From the NCBI GenBank assembly GCA_963383645.1, contig OY726561.1, positions 23,206,795 to 23,270,794 of the forward strand: DNA of 64,000 nt, written 5' to 3'. The stretch is from Muscardinus avellanarius (taxonomy: Eukaryota; Chordata; Mammalia; Rodentia; Gliridae). The position numbers and the translations under genes were made by a program. Under the pieces are notes generated by a model. The model was not told the origin of the DNA. It made no database searches and was given only the letters and a program-made list of their open reading frames with translations. Shown piece by piece: positions 36,556 through 49,147 of the stretch. How positions within the stretch are numbered: position 1 is the first letter of the stretch; every line of letters begins with the position of its first letter.

Positions 36556-36960
36556 GGGTGCTGATTGTATTATTTACCTATAGCTACACTCAAAAGTGTC
36601 AAAAGACCTAAAATTACCAGTACAACAGTTTTTTGTTATGAAAACAAAAGTTTATTTTTGTATACACACACATGCACCTATATATGTATGTATATGTATA
36701 TATTGTCAGAGTTCGCAAAAGGTTTAGCAAGAAGCTTGTCTTTGGTTTCGCTGAGCAAGATAAGTAGAGACTGAAGGATCTACTTTCAAAGTTCTTGACT
36801 TGTATAGGTAAAAATTAGTGATAGTTATCAGCTGGGATCTCAATGGTATTGAGAAATTCATGTACACATCTTTTATATGGAGGTTTTGTTTTGTGCAATT
36901 TGAGCATCCTCCTAGCATGGCAATTTTTGGTGAGCAAGCATCAAAATCATTAAGGTGGGT
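36556..36960 (-). repeat. Old MLT1/MaLR-type LTR, antisense (tentative)
   Basis: ATTATTTACCTATAGCTACAC then AGTACAACAG..AACAAAAGTTTATTTT reads like the antisense 3' end of an old MaLR LTR. CTAGCATGGCAATTTTTGG and GAGCAAGCATC fit its middle. A CA/TA microsatellite interrupts it near 36662-36702. Confidence 0.45.
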
Positions 36961-38900
36961 GGTACAGCATCTATATGTAATAGATGTTGAGACAGTAACA
37001 TGAATTCAGTAAGTTTCAAGACGACAGGACATAAACCCTATCAGAAATCATATTGCAGAAAGGACAAATGGAATGGAAATAGTAGAGTCATCACTGACAC
37101 ACTCAAACCAATGTAATGCTTATAACTTCATGCCTCGCACTTCAAGCATATTATTGCACTCTTGCAACTGCCGACTCCCACTCCTAAACAATCAATCAAG
37201 CAATACAAATAATGTGTTATTTTGGATACTTACCTCACATGAAAATTAGATTTTTCTTATATTTTACTTATTCATGACTGACATGAAAGACATGGTGGGA
37301 AGAACCTCGGTTTATTTTTGGTACGAATCATGCCTGGAATAATGATGAACAACCTTGGACTATTTTGTCAACTCAACTTCTTTCTAAAAAAAATCCATAT
37401 AATCCAGGATTATAAAGTCTTCCCAGCCCTGTATGATCAAGTATTTACTGGGATTCTCTTGCTTGCAGATTCTTGAGTCAACTCCATTATATATATAAAA
37501 ATTCTCAAACTATATAATGCTACTTAGTTCTTATTTAGAAGTATTATAAACTTCAGGGAAACATGGTCTGTAGTAGTTTCTCTCAGCTATTTAGAAACTT
37601 TTATTACACCACCAGGAAAAGTATAGTCTTAGCTAAAATTTTCATTAAAAAACAAGTGTGCTTAAGGTATTATCACCATTTTAAGCCCAATTTGTACACT
37701 ATTAGTGATATGGATCAAATGCTTTGGTGGTATATGAAATTTCTGGTTGAATCACCATGATCATGAAATGGAAGTTTAGGTCGTGCAATATGAAATTTGA
37801 CCACTGAACTATAGGTGAACAAAAGGCAATTTTCATTATAAAATCATATGAGAGAACAAGAATAAAGTTGCACATTTCCAGAGTAAAACAAACAAGAATT
37901 TTCAATATCTGATTTCCTATATTTGGCATGTATTTTTTCACTCAGGGCACATGCCTAATTCTATGCCTTATAGCTGGCAGAAGATAAACCTCCACTAATA
38001 GTACACACATTAATAAACATCAGAATGAACAAACCAATGGGTATATTCCTTGGAATGGTCATTACAACATTGAAAGATTATTGCTGATGGAGTTTATGCC
38101 AACTCTTCTTTACAGCAACAGGAAACCATACTGTATATGATAAAATGTCAGACAATTTCTAAATACTAAGACAGGTACTTTCTATATAATGGAAAATAAA
38201 TGATCTGTGAAGCAATTTGCTTTAATGCCTGGTTAATTATTTAAATCTCTCCCATTCACTATATTATCATGAGATATGTGTGTTCTAATTTGGCTATTAA
38301 AGGACAATATTTCAAATTTAATACCTAATCAGGACCAGATACAATACTTTTCACTTCTGGGAGAGGGCGTATATAGCCTTAACTAGATGGTTATAGTTTT
38401 GTAGACATGCTAGTTAACTTTAGCCATATAATATTTCTACAGATGCAAAACTGTGATAAGTGCCAACATCATCTCATTTTCATCATAACAGTAAGTCCTG
38501 AAGCCTGACAGAGAACGGGGCATGTCCTTTGTATCTTTTCTCATTGTGAAATGAATGATACAGTGTGTTTGGGTAGCTATGCACATACAGCCTTTGTTCC
38601 CAGCAGTGAACTACAATGTGTTCATTCTACCAAAATTAAGTGTTTCCTGGAAATCCTTAGAGAAGTAGAAACACTGAAGAAAGTTTGAGATTGATCCATT
38701 AAACTTAACATAGAAAATATATAGTTTTGGGAGATTAGTCCATATCTTGCTTTAAATTTTCATTCGTTTAATGTTGATCTGTGGTAGTCAATAATTTAAC
38801 ATAGAAATAGTTCCCATCTCAGTGTTTTGAGGCATTCAAAACATATATTCATAAAAATATGTACAAAGACATACATGAATATGTAAAACTAAGTTGTACA
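36961..38900. other. AT-rich non-coding stretch, nothing recognised
   Basis: About 1.9 kb with short chance frames only. Confidence 0.5.
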
Positions 38901-38940
38901 ATGATGCATATACTAGTATATATATACATATATATATATA

Positions 38941-40277
38941 TGCCGAAAGCCAGCTAGTCCAATGGGGCGCGAGTTTGCTCGAGGTCGAGAGTCTCAGTAA
39001 AGGTGGGGAAGGATAGAGTGATTTTCTACAGATTCTTATCTGTAGCGGTTCTTTCCTAGGAAAATAATCCTATGATCGGCGCTTTTAAAAAGAACCTGAC
39101 ATGGATCGATGCTTCTTGTGCAATTGAACACTTTATTTTGGACACAAGATTTTTTATATATTCCCCTCTCCCAGTGAATTTCTAGTAAAAAGAAGTGCAA
39201 AACACCCAAGGTACAAAAGAGAGATACACATGCAAATTACCAACCCTGAACAAGACAAAAGTAAAGTCTGGGATATTCCAGGTTTTTGTGTTTGAAATCA
39301 GTCCCATTATCTCGGTGGGCCTTGTGCTTGGGAGCCCAGCCCCCTTTGGCCTTGCAGCTGCAGAGGCTTTTATTTGGCTAAAAGTCACACCCAAAAATAA
39401 CTTGAAGAATCCAGTTTGTTTTTTAAGAGTTTTCTTTAACCCTTTCGGAGCTCATTCCTAGGGCTTAATCCAATGTCCTCCTTTATATATAATGGGGGAC
39501 GAAGTCCGAGATTCCAGCTTTCATATAGTTATCGTAAGGAAAATCCGTGTTCCTTCATGATGATCTAGGGAATTTCGATGAATGTCTGCTGGATTTTGTC
39601 TGCAATACTATCCGCTGTCTGAAAACTTAAACAAACTCATGACACAGTTTAGCAGGTAAACACCAAGAAATAACATGAAGTCTTTAGATTTACTTGTCAG
39701 ATATATTTCTCTAGCAGCTGAGCATTTTCCTTCTTTTAATAATCCATATTCCTGTCACTAACCTTCTGCAACTTTCTTTTCTTTTCTGATTACCCTAATT
39801 CTCTCTTTCCCATTCGGGCCAATCTCAGGATAAGCTCTTCTTCATATAAAATACTTTCTTATTCTCACCATATTTTCTTTCTTTCTTTCATCTTTACACA
39901 TCTATTTTTATCTGTCCTTTGTTTTGACATAGCTATATTTAACCAGGTGGTGTCGCTGTATTGAAGGTCAAAGGTGGACTGGAATGCTGCTTCTAATTAC
40001 CATTTGAACAAGGCTCATCTAATTACCATTTGAGCAAGGCTGAAAGTTTACTGGAAGGACATGGATTCAATTTTCACTCACAGTCCTGATCTTTTTTCCA
40101 CCGGAGCAATTTCATATTTGTGGAAAGTTAAAAGAATCATTACCAAAAGGATAGTAGTTATGAAAGAATATCTAAGAGTGGAGAATACTTTTTGCCAGAG
40201 ACCACACCTTCTCTCGGGGCTTATTTCTCACGTTGAGAATCGCCTATGACTACATGGATTCTCACACATGTAGATGC

Positions 40278-40280
<3 letters not shown>
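38941..40280 (-). mobile_element. Antisense retroviral-type LTR block inside a TA repeat
   Basis: On the minus strand CATTATATATAAAGGAGG (near 39480-39497) is a TATA-box candidate and CCAAAATAAAGTGTTCAATTG (near 39122-39142) a poly-A signal candidate about 350 bp downstream, followed by a CpG-bearing U5-like end ..GCTGGCTTTCGGCA. Both edges meet TA repeats and share the hexamer TGCCGA (38941-38946, 40275-40280). No viral gene is attached; an 88-residue frame inside is not a retroviral protein I recognise. The roughly 1.3-kb length would be long for a solo LTR. Confidence 0.55.

Positions 40281-40327
<47 letters not shown>
40281..40327. repeat. (TA)n microsatellite
   Basis: About 23 TA units directly at the right edge of the LTR-like block. 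A shorter TA tract lies at the left edge (38915-38940). Confidence 0.95.
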
Positions 40328-40331
<4 letters not shown>

Positions 40332-40484
40332 TTGTGCAGTTTATTGTATTTGTGCAGTTTACATATATTCCCATGACAACCACATGAATAGCACACCTGT
40401 GATCAGGTTACATAAAATTGCAAAGATGATAGGACATCTATCCCATGATTACACTATACAAGTCTCCATTATAGCAAGTTGAAA

Positions 40485-40838
40485 AGAATGATGCTTTCTT
40501 TCTAGATTTGGAGAGGACCTGCCTGAGGGCCCTGTGGCAAAACCTATGGCAACTTCTAGAGAAAGCAGCGGCTTCCAAATAGAAAATGAGAACCTCACTG
40601 CTGAAACAAGACAATCAAGTGTTCTTTTGACACCTAAGAGAGCGTAGAAGGGATTTTTGTTATCGTAGATACTCTGATGACACCCATCATTATGGCACAC
40701 TGAGACCCTCATTCAGAAAATCCAATTAATCTAGAGCTGGTTTCCTGACATACTGGGACTGAGATGCCAAATGTGTATTGTTTTAAGATTTTAAGTTTAT
40801 GGTAATTCATTCTGTAGCATAAAAATTAATGTAATCAT
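40485..40838 (+). repeat. MLT1-type MaLR LTR
   Basis: CTAGATTTGGAGAGGACCTG, GACACCCATCATTATGG, GAGACCCTCATTC, then TTGTTTTAAGATTTTAAGTTTATGGTAATTCATTC keep the order of MLT1 3' halves. Confidence 0.6.
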
Positions 40839-41228
40839 ACATCGATATGCCAGCAGCCAACGAAAAACACTTCAATATATGTGAACCTTTGAAACTAGCC
40901 ATGATTTTTAAAAAAGCCAAAACCCTTTCATCTTTAATAAGCACTTAACATTTTATGGAGAAGTGGTTAATGAGAAAATTATTTCATTTCTCAATTTCGT
41001 GCTCTGGATCCATTAGGATGAGCATCCACACTAAACAGAGAAAGACAGCTATTCTTCTCCTGTGATTACACTCCTTAAAATGTTGTGGTTCTTAGTGTCA
41101 CTGTAGTTCAGAATTGTCTGTGAATGTTATATAAAGTTATGATAATAATTAAAAATGACTCTTAACTCCTCAATATTTGGAACTTCTAAGTGAGAATCTC
41201 CCCATTCTCTGGTTTCAGCACTCTTGAG
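40839..41228. other. Non-coding stretch, nothing recognised
   Basis: No supported frame or nameable repeat. Confidence 0.5.
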
Positions 41229-41618
41229 AACGCTGTGGTCTGAATGTGTCCTATATGCATGTGTTCTAATGCAGTGCTCATCGTGATCATGGTATGAGGT
41301 GGGGCAGTTTTGAAAGTGATTGAATCACAGGGCCAATACCCTCCTGAATAATATAGAAGGGCCCTTATAAAGTATTCACATGGGTATTACAGTATTTGGC
41401 TTTTTCACTGTCTTCCATCTTCTATTATTGGAGGAGGACACAGTTTTCATCCCTTGCACTGCAAAGCACTGTCTTGTGAGCAGATAGCAGACACCAGACC
41501 TCCACATGACCTTGAATTTCTACTTTCAGCCTTCAGAACTGTGAGAAATAAACTTCTATTTAAAACTTATCCAATCCCAAGTATTTTATTATAGCAGCAC
41601 AAACGAGGACAGGGAAGG
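41229..41618 (+). repeat. MaLR LTR, nearly complete
   Basis: GCTGTGGTCTGAATGTGTCC at the start, GAGGTGGGGCAGTTTTGAAAG, GGGCCCTTATAAAGTATTC, GCCTTCAGAACTGTGAGAAATAAAC, then AAGTATTTTATTATAGCAGCAC. This is the standard order of a MaLR solo LTR. Confidence 0.85.
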
Positions 41619-42086
41619 AGCAGGTGAGAAGGAACTGTCTTTCTGCAGGTAGAAGTAGCAAATAGCGTTTAGGTGAATCTGGGTCTGTACTGATTCGCAG
41701 CTACTGCTTTAATGTTCTCCAGTTCCTACCAGATTATATGTGCTCTGACATCCAGCCTGACTCTACTTACCTTCCAAACATCTAGCCCTATATTTGAGAT
41801 ATATCACAACATTTAGTTCTATAAACAGGCAATAAAATTTATACTTTTATGATCTAGCAGTAATGTCTATTTTTTTTCACTATTAACTTTCTTCCTTTTC
41901 TTCAAGTGTGGCCAACTATATGTTAATTGTGATTTTGTTCATGATGCAGCATGATGATACTGTGTTCCCTCTCTTAACAACATTAGTGTGGTACTGTAAT
42001 TATTTGTATGTGCATGTATATATAATAAGTTATATATTATTATTTATACATATTTAAAATATATACATATATATGTAAATATATAT
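41619..42086. other. Non-coding stretch, nothing recognised
   Basis: Ends in AT-rich palindromic sequence (42015-42085). No gene. Confidence 0.5.
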
Positions 42087-42289
42087 TTTTGTTGTACTGG
42101 GGATGGAACCCAGGGGTATTCTACCTCCAAGCTATACCCCCAAACTTATTTTTTATTCTCTATTTGGATAAAGGGTCTCACTGAGTTTCAAAGGGTCTCA
42201 CTAAGTAGCTGAGGCTGTCCAAGAACTGTGATCCTCTTGTCTCAGCCTCCCGAATGCTGGGATTACAAGCGTGCATCACCATGCCTGGC
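42087..42289 (-). repeat. SINE, older subfamily, antisense
   Basis: TTGTACTGGGGATGGAACCC, CTACCTCCAAGCTATACCCC, AAGGGTCTCACTGAG, GGGTCTCACTAAGTAGCTGAG and CACCATGCCTGGC. Confidence 0.93.
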
Positions 42290-42298
42290 TCTATATCT

Positions 42299-42335
42299 GT
42301 ATTTTATTTTATTTTTATTTTATTTTATTTTATTT
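42299..42335. repeat. (TTTTA)n microsatellite between two SINEs
   Basis: Seven TTTTA/TTTTTA units. Confidence 0.9.
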
Positions 42336-42453
42336 TTTGAGGGTCTTGGGATGGAACCCAGGGGTATACCCTCTGACCTATTTTTTTCTTTATTTTGAAA
42401 CAGGGTCTCACTAAGTTGTGGAGGCTGTCCTCGAACCGAGATCCTCCTGTCTC
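42336..42453 (-). repeat. SINE, older subfamily, 5' truncated
   Basis: GAGGGTCTTGGGATGGAACC, GAAACAGGGTCTCACTAAG, then CCTCGAACCGAGATCCTCCTG. It stops at CTCATATATG without the 7SL head. Confidence 0.88.
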
Positions 42454-43844
42454 ATATATGTTCTAAGAAAATGCTAAAAGCTATAAAAATTGTAGTAGAC
42501 AAAGAAAAGCCTCTTTTCTCTTAAAAATAGCATTCAACCCTTCTAATAACCATATACAATTATTGATACATTAATGTGTCAGTCTGTATGGAAAATAAGG
42601 CTTTGCAAATGTGATGAAGTCAAAACACTAGAGAAATGAAAATTATCTTATTCTGAGCTAATCTTATGAATCCTTTAAAGAGGAGATCCTTTTACATATG
42701 TAATATGAGGAAAATGAGATGAGTTAAGAATGAGCCAACAAATCTGAAGTCACTGGATTTAAAGTTGAAGGAACTTGGCCATGAGCCATGACATGTGGGT
42801 GGCCCTTAGAAACTAGGAAAGACAAGGATATCTATCTGTCTATCTATCCATTCCCCCTTTAACATACAGAACAATCTCCATAAAATTAGGTATGAAGTTT
42901 GTATTTTGGACTATCTACATTTCAAAGAATTAATGAACACATGTAATTAGTAGACACCATATTAGAAATAATAACTCTAATTTTAACGCTTGTACCTACT
43001 TCCTTAAAAAAACATGTTAGCTGTACATTGAGTCCAAAATTTCATCCATTTGTTTTCTCAGAAAACAACTTTATATAACTTTTCCAAGTGACTTAAGTTT
43101 TGATGGAGATATGAGCATAGGAACACTGACTTCCTTTTATAGTTTTGGCCAGAGTCATTATAGTTTATTCTTAATCATTTCATTAGATTTTTAATATAAT
43201 TCTTTTTGGACAAATTTTCTTGATAAAATCTAGGCTTGAGAAAAATGTGTCAAGGAAGTGACAAAAATAAAGCCTACAAACAGAAAGAAACCCATGAATA
43301 TTATATATTTAGTGTGCCTTCAATATTTTATTACTTTTTCAAATAAAGTGTTATGTTAGAGCATCTTTTAAAAATGGAATATTCATACATTTTTTCATGC
43401 TCATTCTTCAGTTATCTACTGACATTTGTGTCACATAGTTTCTTACATTAATCTTAATACTCATTCAGTGTTACTTGTCATGTTTCTATAGAAAATAAAA
43501 ATTATATGTGTAGGGTTAAAAACCAAACATTCATGATATTTACTAATTCAAAGAGAATGTCTCTTTTTAGTTTTGTTATTAGTATTTGAGTAACACTAAA
43601 CACTGTAATCGATAGAAACCCTCCAAATAAATGTACTATAGCAAAACATAAATATGCTTAAGAACAGTTATGATAGATGCGCAAAATCAAAATTCAGATG
43701 TTTGAATCAGAATTTTAAAACAGACTAAAAATTTGCTAAATTTTCTGTTTATCATAATTTCATTTAATTTACCAACCCTTGAAATAATATTCTATCAGGT
43801 TCCTCTTAAGTGAAAAGCGATCTTGCAATTTCCTTTTTTTTTGC
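42454..43844. other. AT-rich non-coding stretch, nothing recognised
   Basis: No supported frame or nameable repeat. Confidence 0.5.
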
Positions 43845-44050
43845 CCATTTATTTTATTTATTTTTATTGGTGACTCTAAGTGTGCATGACAGTGAAATTC
43901 ATAGTAATACATTCATATATGCAAAAACATTACTTTGTTTGCTTCAGCATACCTCCTGTTGTCCCCTCCTCTCCTCTCTTTGCTGGTTCCCTTACCCTAT
44001 TCTTCTAGTCCCAATGCTAGTTTTCATTATGCCCCTTTACTGTATAAATT
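43845..44050 (-). repeat. L1-like 3' end, antisense, old subfamily
   Basis: TTATTTTTATTGGTGACTC, then ATTCATATATGCAAAAACATTACTTTG and a C/T-rich block. Similar in layout to the other antisense L1 3' ends but clearly a different, older subfamily. Confidence 0.55.
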
Positions 44051-44194
44051 TAATATGAACTGATTCTATTGAGCTGGTTCTTATTAATCAGCCAGGGCAT
44101 ATTCTTTTGGTTGTTATTATCTTTGTTTTTTTGAGGCTTTATAAATACAAGTTTTCTTAGAAAAAATTATTTACGTATTTAGGTATGTATGATG

Positions 44195-44345
44195 TATTTA
44201 TTTATTTATTTTAATTAGGGCATTGTAGCCATGCATCTTAGTGGAATATAAGATGGTAGAGTCATACTTCAGTTATGCAATTTTAAATGATAGAATTTTT
44301 TCTTCAGTTTCTCTACCCAATTATCCTACTCCCCTCTGTCATTGT
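44195..44345 (-). repeat. L1 3' end, antisense, diverged
   Basis: AGGGCATTGTAGCCATGCATCTTAG then GGAATATAAGATGGTAGAGTC matches the 48310 copy. Confidence 0.7.
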
Positions 44346-44589
44346 GAATAGCAGGTTTGTGCCTTAACAAAAAGAATTGGGGCTATAAGGCAGAAACATC
44401 CTAGGTTGTGCTGTCATACAGATTATAGACATTAACAATATTGTTTCCCTTTGTCTTGGAAACTCAACCATTTATTTTCAAAATGAAACTTTTGTGTTTT
44501 AGTTTGTGCTCTTCATTCTATATTTTTCTATCAAGCTATCTATTCATCCCAATAATTTCATTTCTTCTCTTATAATTTTTCATTCATGG

Positions 44590-44785
44590 AGCTGAGTGTG
44601 GTGGTGCATGCTTGTAATCCCAGAATTTGGGAGGCTGAGACAGGAGGATTGTACAGTTTTGAAGCCAGCCTCAGCTACTTTGTGAGGCTCTCAGCAACTT
44701 AGTGAGACTCTGTTTCTAAATAAAATATAAAAGACATGGGAATATAGTCTGAAGGTAGAAAGCCCATGAGTTCTACCCCAGAAGA

Positions 44786-44786
<1 letters not shown>
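44590..44786 (+). repeat. SINE, older subfamily, sense
   Basis: AGCTGAGTGTGGTGGTGCATG, CAGCCTCAGCTACTTTGTGAGG, CAACTTAGTGAGACTCTG, then a degraded ID-like part GGGAATATAGTCTGAAGGTAG. Confidence 0.9.

Positions 44787-44824
<38 letters not shown>
44787..44824. repeat. (AAT)n microsatellite from a SINE tail
   Basis: Twelve AAT units follow the SINE directly. Confidence 0.95.
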
Positions 44825-46551
44825 TTTCAATTCTTTATATATTTTTGTATGGGTTCATTCTACATTCCATATCTGTTTAGTAAACAGCATTATGCCTTAT
44901 AATTACTAATAGTTTCCTAATTGGATCACTCACTGGAACCACCTGGGGATCACTGCTCCCAAAGATGATCAATTAGTTGTAAGGGTTATAGACTCCATAT
45001 CATGTTTCTTTATGATAATTATATGCAGATGTTTAAGAATTACTACCCTGTATAATTTCTTATCCAGGACCTGATTTGTCTTTCATTTAGTCCCTGACAA
45101 TGCCAGCCATATCCAATTTAATAAAGAAAAAGAAAAATTCTCCCATCAACTTCACTTCTTAACTAGCTGTCATATCCAATCCCTCTTTACATATACATGA
45201 TCACCTTTCTATTTGAGAAACTCATCTTTCCTTATGATTATTTCATTACAAAATTAATCACACTGACCTTGATCTATCTCTTGGTAAGTAAACCCTGAAC
45301 ACTATCAGGATATACTTTACAAGTCAAAAATTGGATATTCAATTTCACACCTTTCAAAGAAGACTTAAAGGCTCACTACTATGTTCAGCATTGAAGTTTC
45401 ATTGCTCAAGTTCAATATACAGAACTATCCTAATTCTGGTACCTTCCATGTTTTATATGTATTCCTATTATTGAAGTTTAAGTCCATCTGAAATTTCACC
45501 ACCCTAAGCCCGAAGCTCTATGCAATTAGCATAAATCTTCTTGGATTTTAGTATATATTTGTAATACCATCTCCTCTTTCACCGGTTCATTCAGGATGTC
45601 ATTGAAGCAGTCTTCTTTTATATCTGCTGACTTTATTTAGAGTCTACTATTTAGGCTGCTTATTTCAACCAAATCTCCAGTTCAAGGGCATTATCTCCAG
45701 CTCCCTTGTTACTATGAGCATGGGAATCATGATTATGTACTGAATACTGAATATATCCATCTCCACATACAGAGGACACAGAGGAGTCTAATGATTTGGC
45801 ATAACAGTCAATGGTATACTGAGACAAAAATGATACACTACTAATATAAACAAATTCAATCATATTTGTATACATGGCATGTTTTCTGGAATATTGTCAG
45901 GCTTAAATCATATGTCCTCCTAAAATTCCTCTTCAGGCTACAGTCACCTAAGCCCTTTAGATTTGCTTCACAAAACAAAAGAATAAGTATTCATTCAGCT
46001 GGTATTCTATTTCAATTCACCAGACCATGACTATACACAATTCTTACATTTATAATGTGCTTGGAAACAATGAAAAAAGTTTGCATGCACTAACAGAGAC
46101 ATTAAAAATTTTACCCTGAAGAAAGATGAGGAGAAACATATGGTATTCACAATGTTAGTGATTAAATCTCAAGAAGCATTAAGAGAAAAGGAACATTAAG
46201 ATCTTGCAAAATGGAATGAACAAACATCAATAAAGGTTTGTGTATTAGTGAGGAAATACGGGAAGAAAACTTAGCTTTACCAAGAAAATGTTAGTTGAAA
46301 TTCACAAACATATTCCAAATGAGAGAAACAAGTTCAAAATGTTATAAAGCTCAAATATCAGGTCTTAGAAAGCATTGACTAAAAACATAATAATTTGTTT
46401 GGGATCTCTCCGTACACATACCCCAAACACATAAATACACACCCATGCACACATTCTTTACTTTTGATATATGAATATAATAAACTTCAGGCCATAGAGA
46501 CTTTTGATTATGTGGGTTTATTTATTGCATCCAATTATGTCATACATTTAT
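44825..46551. other. Non-coding stretch, nothing recognised
   Basis: About 1.7 kb, less AT-extreme than its neighbours. Short frames only. Confidence 0.5.
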
Positions 46552-46776
46552 TTCTAATTTATCTTTTTTTTTTTTTTTGGTGGTGGTACTGGGGTTCCTG
46601 GAAACCCTTCTACCTCCGAGCTATACTCCCAGACCTATTTTTAAACTTTTGTATTTGAAAACAGGGTCTCTTAAGCCAGCAAGGCTGGGTTGGAACCTGT
46701 GCGATCCTCCTGTCTCCATCTCCCAGGCGCGGGGATTAAAAGTGTGCACCACCACACCTGGCTTCTAATTTATCTT
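46552..46776 (-). repeat. SINE, young subfamily, with 14-bp target duplication
   Basis: TTCTAATTTATCTT at 46552-46565 and 46763-46776 flanks an antisense SINE (GGTACTGGGGTTCCTGGAAA to CCACCACACCTGGC). Confidence 0.95.
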
Positions 46777-47096
46777 AACAATGGAATTGCTATTTTAATC
46801 ATCCATGTAAATGAGAGGATAGTTTTACAAATTGTATTAGCTGACTTCATAATATGAAACTCAAGTTTTATAATATCAATTCATATAACATGATGCAAAC
46901 TGACCTCAAAAAGAAAACCTCAAGAGAATATTCACAGAATAGTTGCTTGATAAATATTTATTTTTTAAAAAATGTAGTGTATAAGAGAGAAAGACAAGGA
47001 AGGAGAATGAAAATTAATAAAAGAAAGGATAGAAGAATGAGAGAAACCAATACAAATAAACATAAGAGAAATTAAAAGTAATTAATGATTTTTCTT

Positions 47097-47271
47097 GCTA
47101 ATTGTGGAGGTACACGCTTATGATCTCAGTACTTTGGAGGCTAAGATAGGAGGGTTGCAGGTTCAAAGCCAATGTACAATAGCTTAGAAAGACACTGTTT
47201 CATAAAAAATAAAACAGGCCCGAGGTATAGGTGAGAAGCAGAATGTTCCTGGCTTCAGTCCTCAGTACAAA
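47097..47271 (+). repeat. SINE, diverged, sense
   Basis: GCTAATTGTGGAGGTACACGC, GGAGGCTAAGATAGGAGGG, GTTCAAAGCC, then an ID-like part CCCGAGGTATAGGTGAGAAG and CAGTCCTCAGTAC. Confidence 0.8.
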
Positions 47272-47302
47272 ATACATATGCACATAAAAATTTTGGAAGC
47301 TC

Positions 47303-47307
<5 letters not shown>

Positions 47308-47354
<47 letters not shown>

Positions 47355-47393
47355 CATACACACAAACACGCGCGCGCACGTGTGCGCGCAAAC

Positions 47394-47424
<31 letters not shown>
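47308..47424. repeat. (TA)n-(CG/CA)n alternating tract
   Basis: TA repeats (47308-47350), then CA units, a CpG-dense core ACGCGCGCGCACGTGTGCGC near 47368-47387, then CA repeats. It is alternating purine-pyrimidine almost throughout. Confidence 0.95.
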
Positions 47425-47425
<1 letters not shown>

Positions 47426-48214
47426 TTCTGTTACAATTAATGATTTCTTTGTTCAGTTTAAACATAACCTTTACTCTAGAATCAGCCAAATCTTTATAAT
47501 AGACATTAAAATTTTGTTTCTTTCCACAGTACCATATTGCTCTATTTATTTAATCCCTCTTTGACACAAATTTATGTAGTTCTTATGAAATATTGATATC
47601 ATTTTCTAAAATGTCTTTGTTTCTTCTACAAGTCTGCTTTTACCATTATTTGTAGTTTGGTAAAAATCACCCCTTTAATGATCTTCAGACATTAGATCCT
47701 CTGGAGTGCTGACTCAAAAAGTATAAATAAAGCTTGAGATTATTTTTTCTAAATACTACAAGAGCAATAGCTTCTTTCAACAGTTCCCTTTTCTCTACAA
47801 TAATGAATACAAATTTGTATCCTGGAATGATTCCCAATCTGTTCCCTACCTATGTTTGTAAATTTACTTTTTATTATTGCTAGACATAAAATCCTTTTCT
47901 CCTCATAGGTTTAACACATTCATACTGCAATTTTTTTTTTCTGGTGTTATCCAAATGTAATATCCCAAGTGCCCTTTCACTTCCATTCCAAGTGCCCATT
48001 TTATGACACTTCCTCCTAATTCTAAGTAATTAATCCCCACTTTCGTTATAAGCTTTTTTGATCCACTTACGTTTGTTGTGTTCTTTGGCTCACATTTACA
48101 TTGATCATGGCTATCATTACCAAATACAGTATATGCCATACAGAAGTTAATGTTTTGATTTAACATTTTTTAGTGGTGAGCAGTAGTTCAGAGTTGGTAA
48201 ACATTTATTTGGCA
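47425..48214. other. Non-coding stretch, nothing recognised
   Basis: No supported frame or nameable repeat. Confidence 0.5.
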
Positions 48215-48274
48215 GACAATTGATGTGGCATTGTGGTTAAGAGTAAGAATATTGAAACCAGACCAAAGTGCATG

Positions 48275-48908
48275 TATTCTGCTTTTATTTTTTATGTTTT
48301 ATTTTTAATTTTTTTTTATTGGTACATTGTAGTCATGCATCTTAATGGAGTACAAGATGGTAGAGGCATACATGTACACATTATCCAATTAGCCTTTACT
48401 CAGTCTCTCCCATTCCCTCCCCCAGTCCTCAATTTTTTTATTTGGCTTGGTGATTTTGATATTTTTGTGAATTTACATCATGTACATTAGGGAATTTCCC
48501 TCTTCCTCCCTCCCTTTCTCCACAATTGAGTTCACCTTATTTGCACATCTGTGGTTTCTCTTTCTTTCTCAAGAGTTCCTTGTGTGACCCATTATCTCCC
48601 TTGCTTCAGTATATTAGAGAAAGCATCCAATTTCTTATTTTTTTGTGACTGACTCATCTCACTTAGCATAATAATGTTCTCCAGTTCCATCCATTTCCCT
48701 ATAAATAACATAGTTTTGTTCTTTTTTATGGATGAGTAAACTTTTATTGGGTACATATTGCATAATTTTGTAATCTACTCATCTGTTGATGGACATCTTG
48801 TCTGGTCCCATAGTTTGGCAATTGCGAATTGTGCAGCTATGAAAATAGATAAACAGGCATTAATTTGGTATTTGGGTTTCCATTCTTTTGGTAGATATTC
48901 TGCTTTTA
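48275..48908 (-). mobile_element. 5'-truncated L1, antisense, in a MIR
   Basis: GGTACATTGTAGTCATGCATC, AGTACAAGATGGTAGAGGC, GTGACTGACTCATCTCAC, ATGGACATCTTGTCTGG, ATTGTGCAGCTATGAAAATAG. Flanked by TATTCTGCTTTTA at 48275-48287 and 48896-48908. No intact frame. Confidence 0.9.
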
Positions 48909-49147
48909 TTTTTTTTTCTTAAATTTTTTTTTCTTTTTTTTTTTCTGTGGTACTGGGGTTCCTGGAAACCCTTCTACCTCTGGGTTACACTCCCAGACCA
49001 ATTTTTTAATACTTTTTTTATTTAGAAACAGGGTCTCTTAAGGCAGCGCAGCTGGCATTAAACCTGCACAATCCTCCTGTCTCCGCCTCCCTTGCACGGG
49101 GATTAAAAGCATGTGTCACCATGCCCAGCGCTGATATTCTGCTTTTA
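48894..49147 (-). repeat. SINE, young subfamily, landed on the L1 target duplication
   Basis: GTGGTACTGGGGTTCCTGGA to CACCATGCCCAGC. Flanked by GATATTCTGCTTTTA at 48894-48908 and 49133-49147. The left flank includes four bases of the L1, so the SINE came after the L1. Confidence 0.94.
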
